From: Tubiluchus corallicola
Taxonomy: Eukaryota > Priapulida > Priapulimorpha > Priapulimorphida > Tubiluchidae
Direction of reading: 5' to 3'
DNA length: 64,000 nucleotides
NCBI GenBank assembly: GCA_030141605.1
Contig: JAQGDQ010000037.1
Location: 67,001-131,000, forward strand
Part shown: one piece after another, positions 36,834 to 54,434 of the stretch
How the letters are laid out: every line of letters begins with the position of its first letter
Numbering within the stretch: position 1 is the stretch's first letter
The notes under the pieces: model-generated
Seen by the model: only the letters and a program-made list of their open reading frames with translations
Database searches by the model: none
Told to the model about the DNA's origin: nothing
Program-made: the position numbers and the translations under genes

Positions 36834-38085
36834 AGTGCGCGGTGAAAATGACACCGGTAGAAATGGCACAATTGGAAAGGTTATTAAAAAATGCACAAAT
36901 GGAAAAGTAAGCAAAAATGGCACAGGAAAAATGGCACAAATGAAAAAGAAGGAAAAAAATGGCACATATTATTTTGATGCAACTGATTTCCATAGTAAAA
37001 CTAGAATGTGTTCCGTAGGAAGCAGAAATCTGCCAAAGCCGAACAATTCTAAACTTATTCGTCTGATTCTTCTTTTGATTAAAAAAATTGACACAAAGAT
37101 AAACAAGCAAACATAAAAAAACCAATTGTACCTGTATAGGTATTATATGGACTAGCAAAAGGCTCACAATATATTTGTTCCAAAACAGATTTACAATCAA
37201 TGTTATTGCACAAATGTTCCAAATTGTGTTTACCTATCTGCCATTTTAACCATTAAATTTGGCGATTATAATTGACTGGCAAATATGTATGTATTTACTC
37301 GTATTTACACGTATATACACATCAATAAGCAAATGTTATAGACAGCGTTACACAGTTTTACAAGCGAGAATCTCTCAAAATGGAACGGGAACTAACTCAT
37401 AGTTGTTTGTCCAGGTGGAGATAGATTCAGATTTCAGATTCAGATATAGTTTATTTCAATAGGATGATGAAAGACCAAAAGCAGTCATTAAGTCAAACCC
37501 TCCTTATTCTGTGAAGATATTAAAATTACAAATGAAGCATGCTTGTTATGAAATAAAATAAAATAAAACGAAGCAGTAGAATTTCAACTGACCAACTCAA
37601 GGTAAAACTATAAAGTAATTCATGAATTTTGAGCAGTCAGGAAAGTGTAAATAACAAAACAGAAATGCTAAACATTTCTCTCTGAGACCCCCTGAGACCT
37701 ACACGAAGTGTTTCACGAATGTTTTTTTTGTACGTCGTGTTCTGTCAAATTTTGCGACAAAAAAACCGGCAAAAAGATTCCCATTTTGGTACCCTATATC
37801 GGGCTTTCTGCAAAAAGTTTCTTGGAAATCAGTTGTGTACCTTTTGCGTAAAATGCTTACTGCGATAAATTAACAGACAAAAACAACCAATGAAACAGAC
37901 AAACAAACAAACAAGCTGTGTTGAAGCATAACTTCCTTGACACAGGTAAAATAAGTAAGATAATTATTCCCAACTGTAACCCTAATCCCAAACACATATT
38001 TACTAAGTTGGCCATTTTTACCTGTGTCATTTTACCTACTTTTCCGTTTGTCTCATTTTTACCTGTGCCACTTTTACCTACTCTC
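36834..38085. mobile_element. Putative non-autonomous DNA transposon (1252 bp, MULE-like) with 9-bp target duplication
   Basis: GGAAATTAC flanks both sides (36825-36833 and 38086-38094). Inside, the left end AGTGCGCGGTGAAAATGACA continues CCGGTAGAAATGGCACAATTGGAAA. The right end in reverse complement reads GAGAGTAGGTAAAAGTGGCA then CAGGTAAAAATGAGACAAACGGAAA, an imperfect inverted repeat. Both ends consist of variants of an AAAATGGCACAGG unit repeated over about 130 bp on the left and 100 bp on the right. A 9-bp duplication with long repeat-bearing ends is typical of Mutator-like elements. No transposase frame is seen. A TCAGATTTCAGATTCAGATA stretch at about 37427 resembles a minus-strand LINE tail nested inside. 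Confidence 0.6.
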
Positions 38086-38094
38086 GGAAATTAC

Positions 38095-40257
38095 GTATCA
38101 AGTCCTGTGTTGTAAATAATAAATAGCACCACAAATTTTCTAATAATCAAGTACAAATATGACAGTAGTGCACAAAATTCAGCTTTTATATGGAATTAAT
38201 GCAGAACTGATTGTAAATGGACCATTACAAGCTTTGTTCTGGATAACTGATAATACACGACATGTGCCAAGAGTGAATAGACTCTGACTTGGGTGGCTAC
38301 TGCTATTGGCTAAATAGTCGAACAAAACATTGAAGTGATTGTTTGTTCATAGCACGTAATGTTCAAAACTGGAGACTGTATAGTATAACAGAGAACATTT
38401 ATTTTCTCCAAAATAATTTATAGTAAGTGTTAGTTAAATGCTAGATAACTGCCATCATGGAGCAGGACCGGGAGGGACCAAAAGGTCATCTAATCTTCTA
38501 CCCTTTCGTATAGATAGGTTTGACAAAAAAAATAAATGGTGATGCTGCTGGTAACAAAATAAACTGAGTGAAAAAATAATAATACAGCAAACAGTAATAG
38601 TAATTGTCAATAAACTACAAAACAAAAAAAGTTAAAAATATAAATCTAAGCAAGAAGAACACAATTTGGGGGAGGGGGCAACAAAAGATTTGGAAACAAC
38701 ATAATTAACAAAAATTGATAAACAAGAAGTAAAACGTTGGCTCGAACTAATAATTGCAAGAAAAACAAAGGTAAATAATAACAATAATAATCAAACTAAC
38801 TCAATCAATAAATCAAGACAATAAACAGGACAACAAAAATATGTATGGCACTAGTTTTGGTAAAGAAAAGAAGATAAAAATAAGTCGTACTTAAAAAAAA
38901 TTTTCGACCGATGTAAAATAGCAACAGATAACAATTTTGTGTATGTAATACGTTTTATTTGATGGGGAATTTTTTGACAAAAAGTAAGTCGTTCAGTAAT
39001 TTGGATTACTATGAATAGTAGTTAGAAATGGCGTTTTATTAAAGTCAATAAGTGAATAAAATTAATATTAATGTATAAAGTAATCTAACGTAATTTAACG
39101 TAATCTAAAGTAATCTCAAGAGTTAACGACACGAATAGTGTAACGACATGACATGTTGTACAGACATGTAACACATGAACCAAAAAAGAGAAAAAACTCA
39201 TATTAAAGTTTTCAAACTTTTTAATATAGTCTTGTGTGAACTACTTGCTTTCTAAGTGTGATGACACTACAAGAAAGCAATACAGAAATATATAATTATA
39301 CAGTCCTGAAAACTCTTCGTGGAAAACAAAATCGGGAATGCTTTTTATTAAATTAAATATGTGAAATATCGAGTAGGGTCAAAAAACGGCTTGTATTTTG
39401 ATTATCTTCATTCAAATTAAATGGGTTGGTAAACTACAACGGAAGTTTAGACAGTTTACTAGAATAAATTAGGAAAACTGATCAACATAAAAATGACTGC
39501 CAACAGAAACTTTTGCGGGTAAATAACTAGCAGACACAAAATAAAAGTGGTGGTCACAGGAAAGAACAGTAATAGTAACTTTATCAGTCTCAGCCACGTA
39601 CGAATGTGAATACATCTTTCCTTAATGCTATAAGCAGACCCCCCCCTGAATCCAGCAGATACCCATTCATTCACTCACCAACCTTGTCATTGTTTAACTG
39701 GATAATTATTTACGATTTTAAGCAATAGACTTACCCACTTCATTATGGTAGAGTTATACTAGAATCGCTCATCCTATTCATCTTGTTACATACATCATGA
39801 AAATACTTTTGCAGAAGCCAATTTGGAAAGTAAATTGATTTCTCCATTAATCTGTGCGCTAATACCTATACACTAATTACTCATTCTTAACTTTTTCCAT
39901 TTAATTTTGCTTTAACTGATCGCATCAATAACTTTGCAAAATGCATGCAAAAAGTTTTTTGTTTAGGATTATGCATCCAGTGCTAACGATTTTTACATAA
40001 TTTCAAACAAGGTGGCTTACAAGATGATGAAAAAGAAAAGCATATTGACGTCAGAAAACACGCTGAAAAGACAAAAAAATCCCGTAATGACATTATCAAA
40101 GGGAATTCTAGAGCCAGGTGCAAAATTTTCCTCTAATCCATATAATAAAAAACAGTAATATTATCGCATAGCACTGCACGCATGTATACACAGTAATTAT
40201 TTGTGGTTTAATCTTAACTAACCGCTAGTCATTCTGTCATTTGATTGCAGCAATAAA
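38095..40257. other. Spacer between receptor copies A and B, second part
   Basis: AT-rich with A-rich tracts. A four-unit, 10-bp tandem repeat (GTAATCTAAC and variants) lies at about 39083-39122. From about 39780 to 40257 the sequence is paralogous to about 46860-47338 upstream of copy C, so it is the left end of the duplicated block and probably holds the promoter. Confidence 0.5.
39083..39122. repeat. 10-bp tandem repeat, four units
   Basis: Units GTAATCTAAC, GTAATTTAAC, GTAATCTAAA and GTAATCTCAA follow one another. Confidence 0.7.
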
Positions 40258-45622
<5,365 letters not shown>

Positions 45623-45878
45623 CATTGAAAAATTTACTTTCAAGAACGGCTGATTTATTTCTTACACATTTTTCTGCAAGACGTAAACGAACATTGTCTG
45701 CAATATATAAAGACTTTCTTCACATTGTTTTATATTATATGCAGCACGTAGTAACTGGATGATTTCAGAACAATGAAGCCGTGCAGGGAAGCCATCAGTA
45801 ACAATGGATACTAATACTCACAGATTGTACTCAGTTTTTGAATAAAAGTACGAAATAGATAATGGTATCGTGGCTAGA

Positions 45879-46379
45879 GACGGCCAGGGCTAGGAAGTGC
45901 GCGGCTCAATTACGAATTAGGAAATCGTTAGTTTCTTTTTCATACCATAAATTCTTTTAAAATCATTACAAAGTCATGGTTTTTCTAATGTCGTTTTCTA
46001 TAGAGAGCATTGCTAAATTAATTAGTCTCTCCTGTGAAACAGTTGATCGTCGGTATTTTTAGTCTGTGTTCAGGGTTTGAATGTCGTCTTGAATATTAGT
46101 AAAATTAAATGGCCAAAGACGATCTAACTAACAATAGGTTCGCCAACAACTTTTTTACCGATAAACCGAAATTATAAAACAGACGATCAGCAAAAAACAC
46201 ACTGAAACATAGATATAGGAAGACAGACTGGAATGGATTCACTTCTTCACAGTATCAAGAAACTTCGTGCACACTAGACACAATTCATCATATCGTCCTC
46301 AGCTCGAGCATGTGCGCGAGGCCCCTCTTGGCGCAGGGTCCAATTTGAAGAAATCTGCCTAAATGGCTTAAAACTGCCC
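45879..46379. mobile_element. Insertion (about 500 bp) in the 3' flank of copy B, hAT-like
   Basis: The 3' flanks of copies B and C align except for this block, absent from C at about 54660. The candidate 8-bp duplication TGGCTAGA borders it (45871-45878 and 46380-46387). Near the edges are CAGGGC (left) and GCCCTG (right), and the right part reads GGCGCAGGGTCCAATTTG...AAATGGCTTAAAACTGCCCT, like hAT termini. CAGGGC does not directly abut the left duplication, so the exact ends are uncertain. Confidence 0.55.
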
Positions 46380-46387
46380 TGGCTAGA

Positions 46388-47424
46388 AATTTTTTATAAA
46401 TATTTCGAAATTACAACTTTTTAGCGGATATATTGCCCAGTGACTGTGTACCAAAAATGAATATTTCAAGTCAAAGTTGTTTTTGATAGTGATATTAAGC
46501 CAAATATTCATGTATTTTCAAATCCAATTCAGTTACTAGTAGGAGGGGGAAGATAACAAGTAACCTAGATCAAATTGCAATGGAACTTTTCTCTTCACAT
46601 TCTGTTAGATACAATTAGAACATGATTTCAGGTACCCTCAACAAAAAAATTGGCCAAAATCGGCTTTGGTACTTTTGCAATATACGCATAAATCCAAGAT
46701 AGCACTTACCGGGGCCAAAAACCAGTTATATCTCCTAGACCATCGAGCTGAGATGAAAAATATGTATTATCGACGATGGGAAGTGCACCCAAGATTCCAA
46801 AAATGAGGTCGGATATCATCTTTTATGGTAGCGATACTAACTATGACTTATTTTCCAGTTTTTTAACATACACCATGAAAATATTTTTACAGAACCCAAT
46901 TTGGAAAGGTAAATTGATTTTAATCCGTATGTTTGTAGCTATACACTAATTTATTGTTCTTAACTTTTTTCCTTTTAGTTCTATTTTAATTGATCGCATC
47001 AGCAAAACTTTGCAAAAATGCACGTAAAAGCTTTTTGTTTAGATTATGCATCCAGTGCTAACGATTTCTACATAATTTCAATCATTGAGGCTTACAAGAT
47101 GATTAAAAAAAGCGTATTGACGTCAGAAAGCATGCTAGAAAGACAAAAATCCCCCGAAGACATTATCAAAGGAGATTCTAGAGCCAAGCTCAAAATTTCC
47201 TTCGAATCCATATCGTAAAACAGTGATGTTATCACATAGCATAGTACGCATGCATAGTGCAGAGCAATTATTTGCACTGCTTTAATTTTAACTATATGCT
47301 AACTATTAGTTATTCTGTCGTTTGACTGTAGCAATAAAATGTTTCTGATATTAAGGACTTATGTATTGATATTATTTTTGTGAATTAAATTTCTTTCTAT
47401 TGTCGCGGTTTTGATGCAACAACA
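46388..47424. other. Spacer between receptor copies B and C
   Basis: 46388 to about 46540 matches about 54665-54830, the right edge of the duplicated block. About 46540-46855 is unique to this position. About 46860-47424 matches the copy B upstream region and contains the broken leader of copy C. Confidence 0.6.
47339..47383 (+). pseudogene. Broken leader (upstream ORF) of receptor copy C
   Basis: Aligned to the copy B leader, the ATG at 47339 opens MFLILRTYVLILFL and hits TGA at 47381-47383 where B has TGT. A one-base loss further on (GGTTTTGATG versus ATTTTTTCTG in B) also shifts the frame before MSADDD. In a transcript it would act as a 14-codon upstream ORF. Confidence 0.8.
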
Positions 47425-50400
47425 ATGTCTGCTGACGATGATAGTACTCTTGTAGTAGTCAACAATGGAACCGAAACAGAGAATTTTGCACAGATTTTCT
47501 CTTTGGGCAATATGTTGTACTTGTTAACACAAGCTGCTGCTGCAGGTAAACTATTCATTTGAACAGGTGTGTGAATTCAATACAGTACACATGTAAATCC
47601 ATTGTAGTCCTAATTATGTGGTAGAATTTGCATAGGTAACTTCTTAATTCCCAGTCATCGGCTAAGCTTTGCCAAGATAATTTTTTAGATGATATGCCAG
47701 ATTTGAACTATCTATAATATGGTGAACTATGTAGTAAGATTCTGGCATTTGGTGTGATCTGCATTAGTTAAACTTATTAGGACCTTTTATTTTATACCCT
47801 CCCTTTTGAAATTGCCAAAATTTAACATATACATATTGCTAGATTTTTGTTGCTGAACACATAAAATGTGGGAAATTTTTAACAGAAAAAAACAACTAGC
47901 TATAGTAACACAAACTATGTTCATCTTAGAAAAAAGGCAAAAACATGAACACTATTGACTAATGACTAAAACACTTTGAATTTGTTGCATATAATAGGTG
48001 TTGGTATTATTGGAAATATTTTGGTGATTTGGGCTGTATGGATAACAAAGTCTCTTCGTACATCTGCAAATGTATTCGTTTGTAATTTAGCCATTGCAGA
48101 TTTTCTCGTCACCGGCTTCATTGGAACTCTAGCAATGATAGGTAAGTTATGGTGATTATAAATTCTCAAAAAAAGACTAACAGCCAGATACTGCGAAAAA
48201 TTTAGCTATTTTAGTTGTAGCCCATACTTTTACGGCTCTGCCAAGGCTCAAACGATTCGCAATGGATCATCATGGAACCCAGTGGAATATACTAGAACGA
48301 ATTCCGCACCAATTGACAGGTTAGTTTTTCGATTTGCCATCTTAAATTTAAGATGTTGACATGAACGCCATTTCTAATTCACAATGTTAAGTTTAAGGAG
48401 TCCCTCAACCGATAGTCCGAGTCGAACTTATTCTCGTCATCACCTCATTATGTTAAACATCCAGTTTTCTACTTTTTAATGCATGTTAATTCGCAAAGCA
48501 GACGGCTATAAACACTAAACTTACAAGGTACAGCCTTGAGAGTGGCGTGGTGAACACTGAATAGTGACCCCGGCCAAAGGGTCAACGACGCTGGACATAG
48601 GTCAGTTTTTCGGTTGCCATTCAACTACTCCTGTGGCTCTCATTCATTAATTTTTTTTCATTAAGTATTTACGCATTGTATTGCACATGTACTTGCGCAT
48701 TTAAAAAGTCGGAATTCTTTAACGACAGAGATAGGAACCACAATACATAACATTGGGTAACTGTGGTGACTAGAATCACGGAACTTGCACACTCCTGGGT
48801 TATGGGTTCGGGCAATGGTATAATTAAATATGCTGCAATTGGTCAAGGGCTCGAGACTGAAGCCAAAATATGAAAATTAGGGCTTACAGTTTTAATTCAT
48901 GTTAACTCGCAAACGAAGAGGGTATAGCAAGGCATTTGTAGGGCAGACACTTGTGTGTGTGTGGGGGGGGGGGGGGTAAGGCCGTGAAGATGGTATTGCA
49001 AATGATGACTCCGGTTGAAGGGTCCCTGGACATCAGTAATTTTATTTTATTGTCATTCATTTTCTAAGGCTTTGAGTCGAATTCATTTTTTTCATAAGTA
49101 TTGTCAATTAGATGTGTGCTTGACTGCTTGCCATGCCTTTTAAAAAGTTGGGATTGATTTAAAGACCTCCGACAATATATGATTAAAAAACTTGGAATTG
49201 TTTAGAGCCCGAGATAGTAACCAAAATGGGAAAATTAGAGCATTCAGTTTTAATCCATATCAACTCGCAAAGTTTTATAGTCGGGGTAAATATCTGTGGC
49301 TGTGGTATACAACCTTAAAATGAGACCGGAGGCTTTTGTAGGGGCCTGGAAAATGGTATGGTAGTGCAGTGACCTTATTCAAATGGTCAAGGACACTGGA
49401 CATCAGTCAGTTTTGTTTTATTGTTTTCCATACCGTCTAGGCCTTTGCGATCAATTCAGTTTTGTTTTTCATAAATTTTAGGTGTTGTGGAATAATAATG
49501 TGCAACCAAACTCGACCACGTATAATCAGGTATAAACACTGTCACAGCGTTATGCTCACGAACATGGATCTGAATTCTTTCAGTCTTGTTTATCAATGAA
49601 CACATATCTTGTTATTGTCAGCACAAAAGCATAGGACGTAGAAGAAAAGAGGCTCTCTGCGAGGTCTGAGGTTGGTTGTGGATACATGGTTGTGGTACCT
49701 ATTTTCGTTGCATCGGCTATAAAAAAAGATAAAGAGGGCAGGTGGTTGGCCCATCACTTTCTTTCGGTTGAGTAGACCTTTGAGTGAAACACGTATAATT
49801 AAAAAATACTGGCGAGTGGGATTCGAAAGAATCGGGAGCCAAGCGTCGTACGACTAGATCAATGCACTCATATAGGATGTAGACGAATAATCCTCTATTG
49901 AGTGACTTTGTATTAGTTTTAATTACTGCGGATGAGATAACGTCATCTTCAGTATGGCACAACGTTAAGAATATTACAGAACTGGCGAAGTGTTTTCTCG
50001 TTACAACTGGCAGTTTAGTCACTGCTTAGTACTTTAATTAGTAGTTGCTAGAACTTTTAGCATTAATTGCAAAAGAAGACCTGGTAAAATTATTATCAAA
50101 ATTTTACTAGTTCCTGTAGCTGACACTTTAAAAGTAGCTTCTAGAACTAAAACTCTTTAGTTTTATCTAAAGTCATACTTGAATTTGATTATGACATGGT
50201 ATATAAATTTCAATTATTTATAATTGAAAAAAGTCTAACAGTTTTTGCATACTGATGTAATAATAACAATGATTATAGTTATATGTTATACATTATATAT
50301 ATATATTTAAAGGCTTGCTGGGTGTCTTCGTTATTTTGAAACGTCTGAAGCAATTAATATCCATGTTCTAGACAGTCTATTGAGTTCCAGTTGATAAAAG

Positions 50401-53400
50401 TGACATGAACGAAGCAAATCCGTTCATTTTATGAAAGCATTGTCCCTAGATTTTACATTTTACAGGTTATGTGCGACCACAGCTTATCTTGGACAGACAC
50501 GCTGCATTATGTTTAATAGCTGGTTCTGCTTGCTACATTGTATGTGCCACTTCACTTTTTACATTGACTGTCATTGCATTAAATCGTATGACAGCTGTTG
50601 TGCATTCACACATTTACAAGTAAGTACATCATTTAACCTTACGGAAATGTACTATGTTTCATAGTTAGAATGGTTACATCTCTGGCCTGGCATTGGTTGT
50701 TTCCCTCTTCTTTTTTCGAAACCTCGCTGGCTCATGTCATTTTGTTAATTTGACTGTACTGAAAATGTCTAGTTTAGCTTTGCAGTCATGTACAAAAATA
50801 CACTGTGTTCAAGAGTGAGGCACTACCATGAGCGATTACCATACATCCATGGAATGACGGAACATACAAGAAGAAATACAGCAAGTTTCATGTGTGCGAA
50901 GCGGTTTCATGTGTATTTCATACTTTATTTTTTATGTAACAGTTTAGGCCACAGAGCTGCACAAAACGAGTAAAATGTAGTTGCTTTCCAAAGATATTTT
51001 ACGTTACCGTAATTTTTGGGTATTTGATTTTAAAATTGGTTTGAGAATCACCTTCTTTTCGCACAGCATTGTATTGAAACTCTTTTTTGAAAATGACTAT
51101 CAATGGAGATCACACTAATTTGCCTATTATGAGTCAGGCTTAGAAGCCTGTTATCGTTTTTGCGTATTAATTAAGTTCATCTAATTAGTTAACTAATGCA
51201 AATGTAATATCTTTATGCAGTCTTTCTTTGTCTGAAATAGATCTGTATTGTATTAAATGAGCTTACTAGTAACTGAACAAGCGTTTTTATTAGGAAAATT
51301 TTCACCACAAGAAAGTGCATCATAATGAGTATTTCCACTTGGTTGATAGCGCTGTCCAGCAATATTGCAAATCTTGTGGTACAGGATGGAATTCGATTTG
51401 AAACCAGAGTAAAATTATGCACCTTTAACTGGAATGCGGTAAACATGAACACTAGAATTTTTTATTATCCCGTAAACTACTTGTGACGTGTTAGTTTTGC
51501 TGCTTGTGCTACTTCAATAGTACTACTGCTTTAATAATATGGCGTGTTAATAAAACGTGTTTTGTAATACAGAATAGATACGATCAGTGTGCTAGTACAT
51601 TTAATTAGTATAATTAAATCCCGATAATGGATGATGTTGGCATACTGTCATAAACTTTTAGACGTAGGCTTTTTATTAGTAGCTAAATTTAAATGATGAC
51701 TATAAGTTTATTGTTAGTGTAACTGAATATATGCTATACCTATGTCAGCCTCTTTTTTAAATGAGGTCAGAGTGTACGGCTGCAGAAGCTTTGGCCCTCA
51801 CCTCAAAATGGGGAGCTTGCGTTTCCTACCATTTCTGCAGGATTATTAAAGCTGTACCATTTAAGACGGATAGGTGATCTGTGTGCCTGATTAAGATATC
51901 TAGGTTACTATTTACTGAAGGGGGGGGGGGTAATTTGGCTAGTTTTCCATTTTTAGAATGCAAGCGATGGATCTTGAAACAAAGCAAAAGTTAAGACATT
52001 AGATGTTTGATGATACTTTAACAGTATTCAGTGTGCTTCTGTTGGTGCTTGATGAAGGCTTTTAAAATCAAATGATGACATTTCTATGAACATGTGTTTT
52101 ATACAGGACTGGACACTGACTGTGTCCGTTGCAGTTGGTCTCGTCGTAGTACCAGCACTCATTATTACACTTAGCTACATTCACATCTTTTGGCATGTCT
52201 ATAAAAGCAAACGAAAGGTAGGCTTATTAAATATTTTACCTGTTATTTGTGAGAAATTGAGACTTGCTCTGGTTTACCCTGATTTGGCATATAAAAACTA
52301 TGCACTCGAAAACAGTTGCTATTTTGCATGTTTAGTTCTCTATTTTGCATGTTTAAAGTAAATAAATTATCACCAAATCCAAGCAAAACAAAATTTAATT
52401 TAAATCAAGAAATAAAACTGTTGCTACAGACATAGCTCTAAAAATAAACAATGTTCCAATAACGAATGTAAAACGTTTAAAATTCCGTAGTATATCTCTA
52501 AACGAGCACCTTGATTGGAGAAGCCATGCGTTTAAAGCTCAAAAAATCATAGGAATTATGAGTCACATTAAAAACTATATTACGGCAACTTGTCCTTGTA
52601 ACCTCGTACAATAGTCTTATTTTAGCTTATCTCAGTTATTGTAACGTAATGTGGGATCACACATACACCACTAATACAGAAAGTTTATGAGACATTTGTA
52701 CAATTTGCACAAATACGACTCACAAAGACGAAAAATACTAACAGTAGCTGGTCTAGTAAAATTTAAACTGATAATTTGTATGTATAATGCCAAGCATTTT
52801 CTATACCCCAACTTTTTCAAAAATCCAGTAAAAAGAATAGCAACTTTCATAACACCAGATACAAAGAATACTGCGTAATTTGTCGTAGAATGGTTGAAAA
52901 ACAATAATCCTTTGTTACAGTTCCAGCGATTGATGATAATCGTGAAATGGTCAAAGGTTAAGTGTACCAGGTAACACATTTGTGTACGCTTCACAGCCCT
53001 TGCTATTTTAACAATAACCTACCTATTGCTAGCTAGAACCTTACCTAGTTCATTTTTTCTCGTTCCCAAGCAAGATCCTGCTAGTAAATCACTCTACGCA
53101 CAGACTAATGCATAATTCAGTAAATTCCACCAAAACAACTGAAGTTGTTAAACTGACGCGGCAAACGTCTTTGCTTTACCCACACATTACGTGACGGTTG
53201 TAGTTAAGACACGTTGCTGTGGTACACTTAACCTTTGACCTACAACAACTGCGCGTGCGCGCAACACAAAACTGTGAAAAGGCTTATTCGTCAAGGATAC
53301 TGGCCCAGCTGTTTGGAATGGAATTCCAACAGAAGTTAGACAAGCTCAGTCTCTCAATAGTTTCAAAGCAAATTCAAATACTATTTATTTTCGTAATACT

Positions 53401-54434
53401 AATGTCAAACGATACGTTATAAAGCATTTTACTAGCAAGCTACACAGTGTCAGCATTCTAACGAGACAAAATTCCAAAAAAAAGATTATCAGCACAAAAT
53501 TATCATACGATTTAATTTACTCTTGTACACCTTTATAGAGAATAGTTTTAGTTCTACTAACCCATTGTACCAGTTTTCCCCTGCATCTTCCCTCTAATCA
53601 TTAACATTTTTGGTCTTTTGTGTGCTTAACCGTTTCCGCTCCTCTGTCAGAATGCACAAGGTCCTCTTCAATTCTGGCAGCCAAATGAAGTATTATTTAT
53701 TTTGCGTGTTATTGTGCAGAATTTGAGTGTTTCTTTGGATGAATTTCGTAATAGTATTTTGCTTGTTGTGGAAAATAAATATTACAGTATGTTACAGTAA
53801 AATAACCACAGAAATAGTGCACTCCTGTGACATTCCAGATGGAGCCAGGACTTTACACCACATGAAGCCCATTTCTTACTATTATTTTTTTCAGTTCAAG
53901 GCAACTAATATTTTGGAAAACGACTTTTGAGTTGTTTCTTAAGAACTATTACAAAGGTCTGGATGAGTATCCTTTCTAATATCGGTCTTTACTAAATATA
54001 TCACTATTAATCTATTATGCATTAAAAAATAAACTGAAATTACTAAAAAGTAAATAAAAAGATCTTTTGTTTAACAGGTTACTGGACATAGTGGCACAAA
54101 CAAGCAAGGAAAAACGAAATCAGCTTTTGCTCTGGCGAAAACTCTTTTCATAATAACAGTGGTATTTGTCATTTCATGGACGCCATTTATGATCGTGATG
54201 CTGACTGACCACAACGATTGGCTTCCCGCTTACTTGGTGACCCTGGCTGTATTTATGGCTCATGTTAATTCTACTGTGAATCCGATAATATACGGCGCAA
54301 CCAACATGACTTATCGTGCTGCTTATAAACGAATTCTATTTATAAAATTTAGAAACAATATTGAAACTTTAATGATGAGTGCATCTGGCAATGGGACAGC
54401 TCAGACACAACAAAAAAATCTCAGTCATATGTAG
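47425..54434 (+). CDS. Rhodopsin-class GPCR, tandem copy C (six exons)
   Basis: Exons 47425-47545, 47998-48141, 50466-50619, 51294-51438, 52107-52217 and 54078-54434 (121, 144, 154, 145, 111, 357 nt) give 343 residues, starting MSADDDSTLVVVNNGTET. The core motifs are complete: GN in TM1, LAIAD in TM2, DRHAALC before TM3, NRM, WLIAL in TM4, CTFNWN in loop 2, VVVPALIITLSYIHIFWHVY in TM5, SWTPF in TM6, NPIIY in TM7 and the tail KNLSHM. No stop or frameshift lies in the body, so it looks functional. It is closest to copy B (exon 6 nearly identical). Intron 2 holds a tandem repeat and a SINE; intron 5 holds a LINE remnant. AATAAA at 54628-54633 matches copy B's. Confidence 0.88.
48430..49480. repeat. 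Long-unit tandem repeat (about 365-440 bp, three copies) in copy C intron 2
   Basis: Blocks CAGTTTT..TTTTAAT.CATGTTAA.TCGCAAA (about 48460, 48888, 49246), CC.G..AAAGGGTC.A.G..CTGGACAT..GTCAGTTTT (about 48570, 49010, 49375) and ATTCATTTTTTTCATAAGTATT recur in the same order. A GTGTGTGTGTGTG plus 13-G run sits at about 48953-48976. Confidence 0.75.
49729..49887 (-). mobile_element. tRNA-derived SINE, copy 2 (in copy C intron 2, inverted)
   Basis: In reverse complement it reads TTCGTCTACATCCTATATGA, TGATCTAGTCG.ACGACGCTTGG, a B-box region TTCGAATCCCACTC, then CACTCAAAGGTCTACTCAACC and GGGCCAACCACCTGCCCTCT. It matches the SINE at 41407-41585 along its whole length. Its orientation is opposite to that copy within the paralogous intron, so the two inserted independently. 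Confidence 0.8.
52385..53420 (+). mobile_element. Decayed LINE (jockey/CR1-like RT C-terminal part) in copy C intron 5
   Basis: Frames in succession read VATDIALKINNVPITNVKRL, SLNEHLDWRSHAFKAQKIIG, then SLILAYLSYCNVMWDHTY, a region ending NFFKNPVKRIATF, and finally DTGPAVWNGIPTEVRQAQSL plus NSFKANSNTIYF. This is the order of the post-catalytic part of LINE polymerases (FLGVxIDEHLxWKxHI, LxYCNxxWG, GPxxWNxLPxxxxxxxSLxxFK). Stops and shifts separate them. The block about 52350-53930 is missing from copy B intron 5, so it inserted after the duplication. Confidence 0.8.
52949..53240. repeat. 21-bp perfect inverted repeat within the LINE remnant
   Basis: GGTCAAAGGTTAAGTGTACC (plus A) at 52949-52969 recurs as its exact reverse complement at 53220-53240. 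The interior has no LINE-like peptide, so this could be a small inverted-end element nested in the LINE or a local inversion duplicate. Confidence 0.7.

Noticed and set aside
36715-37116. 133-codon frame as a gene
   Set aside because: Its middle is the AAAATGGCACA-type repeat at the left end of a transposon-like element and its ends are AT-rich noise; no family resemblance.
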